Counted from the first letter of the stretch, positions 51,124 through 60,477 are shown. The stretch is 64,000 bases of DNA from Longilinea arvoryzae (GCF_001050235.1 NZ_DF967972.1:3165953-3229952), one strand, 5' to 3'. Numbers and translations are program-made. Notes: a model not told the origin generated them from the letters alone.

Positions 51124-52161
51124 TTATGGACGGCCCAGCATAAGCCCCAGGCGTTGGAGAATGGGCCCTTGGCTGGAAAATGTCAGGTGATTGTTATCTT
51201 CAAGGGTAAAGCCGAGGTGTTCCTTAAATGGATAAGCGCCGCTGCCCCCGCGCAGCGCCCGCGCCTGATGCGCAATCGCGTTCTCGATGGCCGCGTACAT
51301 CAACTGGAAATATACGTATTCCACCCGGTAATCCAGGCCCAACAGAGTGGCCAGGTGCACCCGGTTGTCGTTGAGAATCAAACCGCACCCCACCAGCCGC
51401 CCATCCTGGCGCGCCGACAGCCAGGCTGTGTTACCTCCAGAAGCCTGTTCGAGCAGCGCTCGCGCCCAGGGCTTGGGCATGGACTGGTGCCGTTTTTCGA
51501 CGGCCCGGACGAGCGCCAACGCCTCTTCCAGATCGGATACCCGGTCTTGAACCGTAACTTCGATCCTGCGCGCGGCCGCCTGATTCCTGTGCCGGCGATA
51601 ATCCTTGTAGGCTGACTTCGGCAGGCCATGCAGGTATTCGGCGAAATTGGACTGCCCAAACGTCAGGCAGGTGCCGGGGTCGTCAATATCCACCCTGAGG
51701 AAACTCAAGCCTTGCCAGTCTTCATGCATGGCGGGCAGATCCAGGTAATCAAAGGCGGTGAAACTGACCCTTTGCTTCGCCGCAAGCTCGACGATCGCCA
51801 TCGAGATCAACCGCAGCGCTTCAGCGCGGCGGCTGTCCTGCGGCAGGATCAGGCCTGACCAGTCCGCCAGCGGCGAGCGGCATAACAGCAACGGCCGGAA
51901 ACGGAAAAACAGGCTGGCAGTCAGGCGTTCAGCAGCCGATGAAAGCGGCAACTGTTCCTGGCGCGACAGCCAAAACGTGGCGCGCGCAATCAGCTCACCG
52001 GCATCGTACACCAGGACGTACCATCTGGGAGCGGGCGCCAGCACAGACTCGCCGAATTGATACCAGTTGTAACTGGCAAATGGGCGATCGGCGCTTAACC
52101 GATCCCACTCTCCTCGGTCTACCTCTGCAATGCTCGTTACGATGCGGACGTCTGGTTTCAC
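51124..52161 (-). CDS. GNAT-superfamily acyltransferase (FemAB-like, double domain)
   Basis: A 345-residue protein. The C-terminal half has LPKSAYKDYRRHRNQAA, AWLSARQDGRLVGCGLIL and ALRGGSGAYPFKEHLGF, matching the Acetyltransf_6/FemAB-like group. The N-terminal half (YNWYQFGESVL, RPLLLCRSP) is a related, degenerate GNAT fold. Members transfer acyl or aminoacyl groups in envelope or natural-product synthesis. It lies 154 bases upstream of the diterpene pair on the same strand, so it might tailor the diterpene, but this is inference. The start is GTG without a clear ribosome-binding site. Confidence 0.75.
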   Translation of the reverse strand: MKPDVRIVTSIAEVDRGEWDRLSADRPFASYNWYQFGESVLAPAPRWYVLVYDAGELIARATFWLSRQEQLPLSSAAERLTASLFFRFRPLLLCRSPLADWSGLILPQDSRRAEALRLISMAIVELAAKQRVSFTAFDYLDLPAMHEDWQGLSFLRVDIDDPGTCLTFGQSNFAEYLHGLPKSAYKDYRRHRNQAAARRIEVTVQDRVSDLEEALALVRAVEKRHQSMPKPWARALLEQASGGNTAWLSARQDGRLVGCGLILNDNRVHLATLLGLDYRVEYVYFQLMYAAIENAIAHQARALRGGSGAYPFKEHLGFTLEDNNHLTFSSQGPILQRLGLMLGRP

Positions 52162-52303
52162 GATATTGAATGTGTATGATTATTTATAGGAGTAACATAA
52201 GGATTGTAATCGGAAGGCGCCAGGGAAGTCTTATCAAAATTGTAGAGTGATTTCAATTTGACTGGATCCCATTTCTGACCATATCCCTTCTGTAATCGCC
52301 CGG

Positions 52304-53635
52304 TTAATCCTTTTCGTTCCCCTCCAGAACCGGGAATTTCCGAAAAATCAGGAACGCTCCGATCAGCAGCCCGCCGCCCACGATTCCCACCAGGCGGACG
52401 CCCAACGGCCCGTGCGGATCCAACTGGCTGCGTCCGAACAAAAGCAGCAGCGGGAGCAGCGACACAGCCAATCCGCTGCAGAGTTGGTCGAATACCCCCC
52501 ACATTGCGTAATACGAACCTTCGCGCCGCTGCCCGGTCATTTTCTGGTCGAAATCGGTGACATCGGCGGTGATCGCTGCCGGCAGCACCTGCGCGCCGGT
52601 CATCGCGACCGCCACAAGCGTCATCCACAGGATACCTTGCGCCAGCAGCGGAACCGGAAGCCCATCTCCAATCAACGCCAGCAGCGGAAGAATCAGCCCG
52701 CTGGCCAGCAGCGAAATCGAAAAAACCAGCTTCTTGCCCTTGCGTTGACTGAGCCAAGTGACAAGCGGATAACAAAACACCGAAACGATCACCGGCGGCA
52801 GGTAGAAATACATCGCGTTGGCTTCGGGCTGCCCGCATAATTCCGTCACGATGTACGGGATGACCTCGATCATGAGCGTAGAGGCAAACCAGAACAGTCC
52901 CCAGGAAATCAGGAAGACCTGGAAAGGCCTGTTCTTCAGCGTGATCCTGGTGCTCTTCCAGAAATCCAAACGGTCCTCAGTGGGAACGTGTGTATTCGGT
53001 TGTTCCCGCAGGACCAGGAACGGGAGGACCGAGCAGAGGATCGCAAACCCGGCGTAGAGCGCCGCCATGCCGGCATACCCGACCTGCTCGATGAACGAAC
53101 CCACGAACCCGGTCAGGACGACCCCCAGCATTTGAAAGCCCGACTGCCAGGCCGAAATGCTCACGCGCTGTTCGTTTTTCGGCGCGATCTCGGGCAGCAG
53201 CGCCTCGAGCGGAATCTGGCGGAAGCTGTAGGCCAGGTTGAACAGCAGCAGGATCAAACCGACGTAAACCAGGTTCCAGCCCGATTCGTGGGCAACCGGT
53301 GGAACCCATAATAAAAGAAACAGGCCGGGCAGAAGGAGAGAAGCTACCAGCACATACGGCAAACGCCTGCCCCAACGCGTGCGTGTCTGGTCCGAAAGGT
53401 AACCGATCGGCAGCGGCGCCAACAGGTTGATTGCCCGGGATACGAATTGAACTCCGCTGAAAAGCGCCAGCGGGACCATCGCGGAGCCCTTACCGGCCGG
53501 CGGCAGGTAGAAATACATCAGCCAACCGCTCATGACGCCCCATAATAACGAACTGCCCAGGGTCAGGCTGCCGTAGGCAATGTTCACCCACCCGGTCGGA
53601 AACGAGCGGCGCACGGTTTGAGAGTCTTCGGTCAT
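52304..53635 (-). CDS. MFS transporter, GPH/MelB-like (MFS_2)
   Basis: A 443-residue, 12-TM carrier. The loop motif GYLSDQTRTRWGRRLPY and the second-half DVTDFDQKMTGQRREGSYYA are hallmarks of the glycoside-pentoside-hexuronide:cation symporter family. Some MFS_2 members carry lipids (LPC) in other organisms. AGGAA precedes the ATG. It is on the same strand as the GNAT and diterpene genes with a 142-base gap, so it could export or import a product of that locus, or be unrelated. Confidence 0.88.
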   Translation of the reverse strand: MTEDSQTVRRSFPTGWVNIAYGSLTLGSSLLWGVMSGWLMYFYLPPAGKGSAMVPLALFSGVQFVSRAINLLAPLPIGYLSDQTRTRWGRRLPYVLVASLLLPGLFLLLWVPPVAHESGWNLVYVGLILLLFNLAYSFRQIPLEALLPEIAPKNEQRVSISAWQSGFQMLGVVLTGFVGSFIEQVGYAGMAALYAGFAILCSVLPFLVLREQPNTHVPTEDRLDFWKSTRITLKNRPFQVFLISWGLFWFASTLMIEVIPYIVTELCGQPEANAMYFYLPPVIVSVFCYPLVTWLSQRKGKKLVFSISLLASGLILPLLALIGDGLPVPLLAQGILWMTLVAVAMTGAQVLPAAITADVTDFDQKMTGQRREGSYYAMWGVFDQLCSGLAVSLLPLLLLFGRSQLDPHGPLGVRLVGIVGGGLLIGAFLIFRKFPVLEGNEKD

Positions 53636-53870
53636 CGATGCAGAGTTCCTGGTTGACTCAAAAGATTGATTTTGGAAAAGATCGTTCCATTATATCCCTG
53701 CGATGATCCTGCCGATGTTCATGAGGAACTGACTAACGAAACCGTTAATTAGGATATATCCATTCTTCTTTGTTATCCAGTAACCTTGTATCTAAATTCA
53801 ACGCGGATTCATATTCAGCAAATAATTCATGATAAATCATGAGTATAATAACTCCCACGCAGCATCATAA

Positions 53871-55217
53871 ATGTGTCAACGCAGAGGCATGCTCATCAAT
53901 ATGCTTAACCGCACATGGCAATTTACCCTCGATAACATTTCCCACCAAGTAATTCTCAATTTTAGCTTATCCCATCATTACAGACTCCAATTTGATGGGA
54001 AAACAATTTTCCAAAAAAGCATCCTAAAGACGATTGAACATTACCAAACTCTGGAAATTCCCGGTCACCAGGTTGAAATTGGAATCATACCGGGCGTTTT
54101 TTCAAACGAAGTATATTTACGCGTGGATGATGAATTTATCTCTCCCCTCGGCAACAGGAAATACAAAATTGGCAAAGAAACAAAGAAGAGATTTGATAAC
54201 TTGGAGAACTGGAGGAATCTCGCAAATACCCTTGGTTTCAATTTTTACGCCAATCCAAATATCGATCCGGCTTTACGATTTCGCCTAGTTGGACATTTTT
54301 TTAATTTACTCGTGATTATTTTCCCAGGCCTTAAGAATTATCGAAACACAATTCTACCGGGTGTATTTGTCGGGATTCAACATGCGTCAATGATTGAAGA
54401 GCAGATTAAATCCGTGAATAAATCTGAGGATCTTATTCAATTTCAGAAGAAATTAAAGATCGCAAAGGATGAATTCGAAATTTCCTCTACCATGACAGTC
54501 CTATTTATCCCGGACATTAGAAAAAGAACAACTTCTCAGCGCGCTCAAGTTATCAAGGATTTTTTGTCGCTGATGGCCCGATATTTGAAACCAGGCATGG
54601 AAAAATGTGAGGGATTAGAATGCAAGAAGGGATTGAAAGAACCCCTCCACCTTGTTTTTATCAATATGATTCCTTACTTGATGTGTTCAGATTGCATTTC
54701 GCAGATCACTGAAATTGGCAAACGGAAGAAAGCTGAATACGAAAAACAACCAACTAATCTGAAAATCGGTATCATTAATGGCTGTATGACTGGTCTCCTA
54801 TGTGCCATTGGCGGCGGAATGCTTATTGCGTTTGTGCAAAAATTGGGCTTTGCTTTATGGAGCGCATTCTCTGTCTTCTTGGTATTCATGCTAGTCAACA
54901 ATGTAATCGTAAAGGCATTAACTAAATGGACCAATTTCAGTATGCTAGCCAGCCTTATTATTACCGAATTATCGATCTATTTGGGAATATTCCTTGGCAG
55001 CGTGGGAGAAGTAATTCTAGGACAACAATTCAGTTTTTCTTGGAACGAAATATTGGAACGCTTTCTGGAATTTCTGAACACACCCGAGTTCCTCAGCATA
55101 AATATCACTTTTATAATTTTTTTGATAATTCCACTTTCCATTTACAATTCGATTAATCACAGTAAATCGGTTACGAGGGCATTCTCGCCAGATGTTGAAG
55201 TGATAACCGATCTTTGA
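53871..55217 (+). CDS. AT-rich orphan membrane protein, 448 aa
   Basis: I do not recognise this family. Residues 1-~60 are strand-rich (TWQFTLDNISHQVILNF, YRLQFDGKTIFQ), faintly like a FAIM-type sandwich. A soluble, basic middle includes two Cys pairs (CEGLEC, CSDC), and the C-terminal third has four hydrophobic segments (GLLCAIGGGMLIAFV, ALWSAFSVFLVFMLV, and two more). Codon use is strikingly AT-rich compared with all neighbours, which suggests recent acquisition. The start is uncertain: the ATG codons at 53871, 53889 and 53901 all lack a good site. TATAAT lies at 53844-53849. Confidence 0.7.
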   Translation: MCQRRGMLINMLNRTWQFTLDNISHQVILNFSLSHHYRLQFDGKTIFQKSILKTIEHYQTLEIPGHQVEIGIIPGVFSNEVYLRVDDEFISPLGNRKYKIGKETKKRFDNLENWRNLANTLGFNFYANPNIDPALRFRLVGHFFNLLVIIFPGLKNYRNTILPGVFVGIQHASMIEEQIKSVNKSEDLIQFQKKLKIAKDEFEISSTMTVLFIPDIRKRTTSQRAQVIKDFLSLMARYLKPGMEKCEGLECKKGLKEPLHLVFINMIPYLMCSDCISQITEIGKRKKAEYEKQPTNLKIGIINGCMTGLLCAIGGGMLIAFVQKLGFALWSAFSVFLVFMLVNNVIVKALTKWTNFSMLASLIITELSIYLGIFLGSVGEVILGQQFSFSWNEILERFLEFLNTPEFLSINITFIIFLIIPLSIYNSINHSKSVTRAFSPDVEVITDL

Positions 55218-55221
55218 TGAT

Positions 55222-55238
55222 CACGGTCTCTGACCGTG
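55222..55238. repeat. Small intergenic hairpin
   Basis: CACGGTC-TCT-GACCGTG, a 7-bp stem just after the AT-rich gene. No T-run follows. It resembles dispersed palindromic elements rather than a terminator. Confidence 0.35.
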
Positions 55239-55448
55239 CGACACTTCTTTCCTGGCCTCCGATCATATCCCTGCTTTCAAAATATCCATGCCCACCACTT
55301 ACCGGCCTGCATATTTTTATTCCTGTGATAATTTTCGTCATCTTTGCAATTTTTGCAACCCGTTCATCACTCCATTTCATTGCAGCCGCTGACCCCTTGA
55401 CACGCATGGTACACTTTCTATCGAGAACAACGACAAGGTGGGCACAGA

Positions 55449-56438
55449 ATGTCATCTTCACAGGCCACAGCCATCGCGCATCCGAACATCGCATTCATCA
55501 AATACTGGGGCAACCGCGATTCCCTGCTCCGCCTGCCCGCCAACGGTTCGATCTCGATGAATCTGGGCGGGTTGGAAACGCGCACGACGATCGAGTTTTC
55601 GCCCGAATTCAGCATCGATACGCTGGTCATCAACCTCCAGCCGGTCTACGGCGCCGGGTTGGAGCGCGTGGTGAGTTTTCTGGACCGCGTTCGGGGCATG
55701 GCCGGCCAGACATGGCGCGCTCACGTCAGCAGCAACAACAACTTTCCGACCGGGGCGGGCATTGCCTCCTCGGCCGCGGCCTTCGCCGCACTCAGCCTGG
55801 CGGCTTCGCATGCCATCGGCCTGAACCTGGATGAAGCCGGCCTGTCGCGCCTGGCGCGGACGGGTTCCGGTTCGGCCTGTCGCTCGGTGCCGGGCGGCTT
55901 TGTCGAATGGAAGACCGGCAGCGGAGACGCCGATTCGTACGCCGTCCGCATCGCGCCGCCCCAGCATTGGGCGCTGGTGGATCACGTGGCCATCGTGCGC
56001 GCGGTCAATAAACCGGTCGGTTCGACGGAAGGGCACGCGCTGGCCGGCACCAGTCCACTGCAGGCCGCCCGGGTGGCTGACACGCTGCGACGAATCGAGA
56101 TCTGCCGGGACGCAATTCTAAACCGCGATTTCTCCGCCCTGACCCGCATCATCGAACAGGACAGCAACCTGATGCACGCCGTCATGATGACATCCCAACC
56201 GGCGCTGTTCTACTGGGAACCGGCTTCGATCGCGCTGATGAAATCCATCCCGGTCTGGCGGCAGGAAGGGTTGAATGCCGCCTACACGCTGGACGCCGGC
56301 CCGAACGTGCATATCATCAGTCCGGCGCAAGATTCGGCTGCTGTTCAGGAACGGCTGAACGCGTTCCCCGGTGTGAAGAGCGTGCTGGTGGCGCCGGTGG
56401 GCGGTCCGGCCCGCCTGGCGTCCGGCGCCGAAGAATGA
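55449..56438 (+). CDS. Mevalonate-pathway decarboxylase (diphospho- or phosphomevalonate)
   Basis: A 329-residue GHMP enzyme. AHPNIAFIKYWGN at the N-terminus, NFPTGAGIASSAAAFAAL (GHMP motif 2), SGSACRSVPGGF with the catalytic Arg, and YTLDAGPNVHII with the catalytic Asp are the decarboxylase hallmarks. It makes isopentenyl (di)phosphate. The usual YWGK reads YWGN; in Chloroflexota (Roseiflexus) a relative acts on monophosphomevalonate, so that variant is possible here. AAGGTGGG precedes the ATG. It can supply precursors for the diterpene genes 5 kb away. Confidence 0.9.
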   Translation: MSSSQATAIAHPNIAFIKYWGNRDSLLRLPANGSISMNLGGLETRTTIEFSPEFSIDTLVINLQPVYGAGLERVVSFLDRVRGMAGQTWRAHVSSNNNFPTGAGIASSAAAFAALSLAASHAIGLNLDEAGLSRLARTGSGSACRSVPGGFVEWKTGSGDADSYAVRIAPPQHWALVDHVAIVRAVNKPVGSTEGHALAGTSPLQAARVADTLRRIEICRDAILNRDFSALTRIIEQDSNLMHAVMMTSQPALFYWEPASIALMKSIPVWRQEGLNAAYTLDAGPNVHIISPAQDSAAVQERLNAFPGVKSVLVAPVGGPARLASGAEE

Positions 56439-56528
56439 GAGATCCCTCATCTATTTCGACGTCCATTCTCAAACAAGTTATAATGTAGAGAGTTTTTAGA
56501 CAAATTCACACTGCTGAGGTTTACAGCA

Positions 56529-57617
56529 ATGGATGCTATTGGTTCGACACTCCTTCGAATCCTCGAGTTCATTCTATCGCTTGGGGTTCTGATTTTCTTA
56601 CATGAACTCGGACATTTCCTGGTCTCCAAGATCTTCAAGATCCAGGTCGAGGAATTCGGTTTTGGTTTTCCACCCCGCCTGGTGCGCTTGTTTCGCATTG
56701 GCGAGACGGACTTTACCCTGAACTGGATTCCCTTTGGCGCGTTCGTCCGTCCCAAAGGTGAAAACGACCCGAGCGTTCCCGGCGGACTGGCAAATGCCGC
56801 TCCCATCAAACGCCTGCTCGTGTTGTTAGGCGGACCGGCCATGAATATCCTGACCGCCATCATCCTCTTCACCGTGATCTACGCGCGCGTCGGCGTGCCG
56901 GATATGAGCAAAGTGCTCGTCTCCTCCGTGACCGCGGACACGCCCGCCCAAACAGCCGGCATGCAGCCGGGAGATATTTTCGTCAGCGTGGATGGTCAGC
57001 CGGTTGGCAACGCTTCGGAATTGCAGAGCCTGATACAGTCCAAGCTGGATCAGCAAGTAACCTTCGTACTCCAGCGCGGCGACCAGCAAATTATAGTGAC
57101 CGCCACGCCGCGGAAAGACCACCCCACCGATCAGGGCCCCCTGGGCGTGACCCTGGATGTGCCCTACAAAAACGGCACACCCATCGAAGCCGCCGCGCTC
57201 GGGGCCAATATGGCCTGGTATCAGAGCAAGCAGTTGATCTCGCTGCCCATCCAACTGATCAAAGGCACGGTGAGCGCCAGCCAGGCTCGCCTGGTCGGTC
57301 CCCTGGGGATGTACGATATCTATGCGCAGTCTCGCCAACTCGATCAGGAAAACACCGGTTCTTCCTCCCCGGTCGCAACCGTGAATACCCTCTGGCTGCT
57401 GGCGAATATCTCGGTCGCGCTGGGCATCACCAATTTGCTGCCCTTCCCGGCGCTGGATGGCGGGCGCATTCTGTTCGTCCTGCCGGAATTGCTCTTCCGC
57501 AAACGCATCCCGGTCAAATATGAGAACACGGTCAATATGATCGGGTTCATCCTGCTGTTGGTCCTGATGGTGGTGATTACCACCCAGGATATTCTCAATC
57601 CGATTGCTTTACCCTAG
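56529..57617 (+). CDS. rseP: RIP site-2 metalloprotease (RseP-like)
   Basis: A 362-residue intramembrane zinc protease. HELGH (H25, E26, H29) in the first membrane segment is the zinc site, and PFPALDGGRILF near the C-terminus supplies the Asp ligand. One PDZ domain (~130-210, AQTAGMQPGDIFVSVDG) lies between. S2P enzymes cleave membrane-bound anti-sigma factors or signal peptide remnants. GAGG lies upstream of the ATG, and TATAAT is at 56479-56484. The next gene begins 15 bases after the stop. Confidence 0.94.
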   Translation: MDAIGSTLLRILEFILSLGVLIFLHELGHFLVSKIFKIQVEEFGFGFPPRLVRLFRIGETDFTLNWIPFGAFVRPKGENDPSVPGGLANAAPIKRLLVLLGGPAMNILTAIILFTVIYARVGVPDMSKVLVSSVTADTPAQTAGMQPGDIFVSVDGQPVGNASELQSLIQSKLDQQVTFVLQRGDQQIIVTATPRKDHPTDQGPLGVTLDVPYKNGTPIEAAALGANMAWYQSKQLISLPIQLIKGTVSASQARLVGPLGMYDIYAQSRQLDQENTGSSSPVATVNTLWLLANISVALGITNLLPFPALDGGRILFVLPELLFRKRIPVKYENTVNMIGFILLLVLMVVITTQDILNPIALP

Positions 57618-57632
57618 TCGTAAAGGAACTGT

Positions 57633-58874
57633 ATGGTTGACGCTCTACCTAAAAAGACCGATTCATTTCAACAAATTCTGGACGCCCTGGTTGACGAAAA
57701 CCAGGTCTTTCCGGCCGTTTATCTGCACCGGTTTTCGGACCCGTCTCCGGAGGATCTGAAAGCTCTCCAGGCCGTGTGGGAAAAAGTACCCGAGCAACGC
57801 CGGGCGGCGCTGGTCGAGGATCTCGAAGAGTTGTACGATTCGGACACGCTGACCTCCTTCGAGGGCATCGCGCGAATCGCCATCACCGATTCTCACGCCC
57901 CGGTCCGCGCTGGCGCTTTGCGTTTGCTGTGGGATTATCAGGGTCGAGATTTAATTCCGGTCTACCAATTCCTGCTCGAAAAGGACCCGGATGAAATCGT
58001 TCGCGCCCAAGCGGCCTCGTTGCTCGGGCAGTTTGTCTACCTTGGCGAATTGGAAGAAATCTCGAGTGAATTGCACCATGCCATCGAGGACGCCCTGCTT
58101 CAGGTCGTCGAGAGCAGCGAAACCAAGCTGGTGCGCCGGCGCGCGCTGGAATCGCTGGGTTATTCCAGCCGGGACGAAATTTCACATCACCTCCAGACGG
58201 CTTTCGAGTCGGGCGATTTTCAGTGGATGGCCAGCGCCTTGTTCGCCATGGGCCGTTCCACGGATGAAATCTGGGGCTCCCACGTTCTGAAAATGATCGA
58301 CCACCCGGAACGAGATGTGCAACTGGAAGCCATACGGGCTGCCGGTATGCTCGAACTGGAAGACGCGCGTGTTCCTTTGCTGCGCATGGCCAAATCCGGC
58401 ATCGACGACTCGGATATGCGCGGCGCAATTTCCTGGTCGCTTTCGCAGATCGGCGGCGATCAGGTCGGCGTGATCCTCAATAAATTGCTGGCGCGAGCTG
58501 AAGACGATGAAGAAGCCGAGTTCATCCAGAGCGCAATCGACAATCTCGAATTCAAACAGGGCGAAGGAGATTTCGACCTTTTCGATGCTTCGCCTGCCCG
58601 ACCCAGCACATTTCACATCGTCCGTCCTTCTCCGGATGGGGATGAAGAAGTTGTCGTTGAGGATGAAGCCCTCGAAGGGGATGGTATTCCCGAAGGAGAC
58701 GAAGCCCTTGAAGGGGATGAAATCTCCGAAGGGGACGAAGCCCTCGATGAAGACGAGGACTTCGAATGGAACCGAATCCAGGATGAGGGTGAAGCTGCCG
58801 TCGGGGAAGAGGAAGACGAACTCGAGGATGGCGAAGATTTCGATCGCGGCGCCGGTGACGAAGAAGAGGATTGA
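57633..58874 (+). CDS. HEAT-repeat protein with acidic repetitive tail
   Basis: A 413-residue soluble protein. The first ~310 residues are HEAT-like alpha repeats (DSHAPVRAGALRLLWDYQG, RAQAASLLGQFVYLGEL, DVQLEAIRAAGMLELEDARV), likely a protein-binding scaffold. The last ~90 residues are mostly Glu/Asp and contain about 2.3 tandem copies of a 12-residue unit, EALEGDEISEGD. The function is unknown. It is tightly linked to rseP upstream and the metallopeptidase gene downstream (21 bases), so it may act in the same envelope process. Confidence 0.85.
   Translation: MVDALPKKTDSFQQILDALVDENQVFPAVYLHRFSDPSPEDLKALQAVWEKVPEQRRAALVEDLEELYDSDTLTSFEGIARIAITDSHAPVRAGALRLLWDYQGRDLIPVYQFLLEKDPDEIVRAQAASLLGQFVYLGELEEISSELHHAIEDALLQVVESSETKLVRRRALESLGYSSRDEISHHLQTAFESGDFQWMASALFAMGRSTDEIWGSHVLKMIDHPERDVQLEAIRAAGMLELEDARVPLLRMAKSGIDDSDMRGAISWSLSQIGGDQVGVILNKLLARAEDDEEAEFIQSAIDNLEFKQGEGDFDLFDASPARPSTFHIVRPSPDGDEEVVVEDEALEGDGIPEGDEALEGDEISEGDEALDEDEDFEWNRIQDEGEAAVGEEEDELEDGEDFDRGAGDEEED
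58664..58750 (+). repeat. In-frame tandem repeat, ~36-39 bp units
   Basis: About 2.3 copies of a unit encoding EALEGD(E/G)I(S/P)EGD within the HEAT-repeat gene. Copies differ at several third positions and by one codon. Confidence 0.8.
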
Positions 58875-58895
58875 GCCTCATCATAGGGGGGGAAT

Positions 58896-60083
58896 ATGCA
58901 CGCAAGCATGGCGGTGATTCTATTCCTGATGAACTGGCTGGGCGCGGCGCTAGCACCGCTTTCCGCGCCGGTCGAGGTCCAGGACGTGGCTGCATTCTAT
59001 ACCTACGGCGAAAACGTCACCTTCCAGGCGCGCGTCACCCCGGCCGATGAGATTACCCAGGCTTTCCTGATGATCCAGCCGGAAGGCCAGAGCACGCGCA
59101 TCGAGGAATTAACCTGGAATTCGGCCGGGGAAATTTTGTATCCTTATGATACGGCCCTTCACCCCCTGCGCCCGTTTGGCAGAACCTATTACTGGTTCCG
59201 CCTGGTCACCCCGACCGGTGAAATCACCACCCCCTCCTACTGGTTCGATTACATCGACAATCGCTTCACCTGGCAGTCGCTTTCGAATGATTATTTCGAG
59301 GTCCACTGGCAGACCGGAGATCTCTCTTTTGGGCAAACGGTGCTGAATACGGCCCAATCAGCGCTGGAAGCCGTGCAAAAAATCCTGCCGGTCGCCCCGA
59401 AATTGCCCTTGAAGATCTACGTCTACGCCGACGCGAATGATCTGCAGGCTGCCCTCCCGGATGAATCAGAGAGCTGGGTGGCAGGGCACGCCAGCCCCGA
59501 TCTGGGCGTGGTTCTGGTCTCCATCCCCAGCGGCCCCGATCAGAGCCTGGAATTGGAGCGCCAGCTTCCCCACGAGCTGATGCACATCATGGAATACACC
59601 CTGGTGGGAGATCAGTACGGCAACACGCCCGTCTGGTTGACCGAAGGGATCGCCTCCATTGCTGAATTATATCCAAACGCGGATTACGCCCGTGTCCTGG
59701 ATACAGCCATGGGGAAAAATGAACTGCTGTCCTTCCAGAATTTATGCAGCGCTTTTCCAAGGGACGCCAGCAGCGCTTTCCTGGCTTACGCGCAGTCGAC
59801 CTCTTTCGTACGCTACATCTACCAGACTTTCGGCAGCACCGGCCTTTCGAACCTGATGCGCGAATATCAAATTGGCATGGGCTGTGAAGAAGGCGTTCAG
59901 GCATCCCTGGGGAAATCCATTACCGGACTCGAAAACGATTGGCGGCAGGCCAGTTTTTCGATCAGCCCCATCGATCAGGCGTTCAAAACCCTTTCCCCCT
60001 ATCTGCTGATTGCGCTATTGGTGGTGGCGGCGCCACTGCTCGTGGTATTGGCCCGCCCAAGGCACCTGGAGAAACCGCTTTGA
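58896..60083 (+). CDS. Exported gluzincin metallopeptidase (peptidase MA-like)
   Basis: A 395-residue protein. An N-terminal signal/anchor segment (MAVILFLMNWLGAALAPL), an all-beta domain (~30-120), and a peptidase domain with H226-ELMH-230 and E250 (WLTEGIAS) as zinc ligands follow. A membrane segment (YLLIALLVVAAPLLVVLA) is at the C-terminus, so the catalytic part faces outside. AGGGGGGAAT precedes the ATG. The acylphosphatase start overlaps its stop. Confidence 0.88.
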   Translation: MHASMAVILFLMNWLGAALAPLSAPVEVQDVAAFYTYGENVTFQARVTPADEITQAFLMIQPEGQSTRIEELTWNSAGEILYPYDTALHPLRPFGRTYYWFRLVTPTGEITTPSYWFDYIDNRFTWQSLSNDYFEVHWQTGDLSFGQTVLNTAQSALEAVQKILPVAPKLPLKIYVYADANDLQAALPDESESWVAGHASPDLGVVLVSIPSGPDQSLELERQLPHELMHIMEYTLVGDQYGNTPVWLTEGIASIAELYPNADYARVLDTAMGKNELLSFQNLCSAFPRDASSAFLAYAQSTSFVRYIYQTFGSTGLSNLMREYQIGMGCEEGVQASLGKSITGLENDWRQASFSISPIDQAFKTLSPYLLIALLVVAAPLLVVLARPRHLEKPL

Positions 60084-60373
60084 GCAATGAGGAGTTCGTT
60101 CAATTACACGCCGTCGTCGACGGTCACGTGCAGGGCGTTGGCTTTCGTTTTTATGTCAAAAGAGAAGCTGAGGAGCTGAACCTGACCGGTTGGGTGCGCA
60201 ATAAATATGACGGCCGTGTCGAGGTGCTCGCCGAAGGTCCACGCAGCGATCTGGAGTTCTTTCTTTCCAGGCTCCAGCGCGGTTCCGGCCCGGCGTACGT
60301 TTCCGAGGTCAAGGTCGACTGGAATCCGGCCAGCGAGGTCTACAAGCGCTTCAATATCGCGCCTTCTGAATAA
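60080..60373 (+). CDS. acyP: Acylphosphatase
   Basis: A 97-residue small hydrolase of acyl phosphates. The signature is complete: VDGHVQGVGFRFYV with the catalytic Arg, GWVRNKYDGRVEV with the catalytic Asn. It starts with TTG at 60080, which overlaps the TGA of the metallopeptidase gene (TTGA); GGAGA lies 7 bases upstream. A much longer in-frame extension into the previous gene is not needed and has no site. Confidence 0.93.
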   Translation: MSNEEFVQLHAVVDGHVQGVGFRFYVKREAEELNLTGWVRNKYDGRVEVLAEGPRSDLEFFLSRLQRGSGPAYVSEVKVDWNPASEVYKRFNIAPSE

Positions 60374-60398
60374 TCGACCGAACCGTACCGATCTTCAC

Positions 60399-60436
60399 AA
60401 CAGCCTGCGAAACCTGCCTGGTTCGCAGGCTGTTCT
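60399..60436 (+). terminator. Intrinsic terminator after acyP
   Basis: AACAGCCTGCGAA (60399-60411) pairs with TTCGCAGGCTGTT (60422-60434), followed by CTTTTA. Confidence 0.85.
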
Positions 60437-60449
60437 TTTAAGATTTCTC

Positions 60450-60477
60450 TTGACAGCTTGCTTAAGAATGGTATGAT
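60450..60477 (+). promoter_or_regulatory. Near-consensus promoter of the AbrB-ABC cassette
   Basis: TTGACA (60450-60455), a 16-bp spacer and TATGAT (60472-60477). A second TATACT lies just downstream. Confidence 0.75.
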
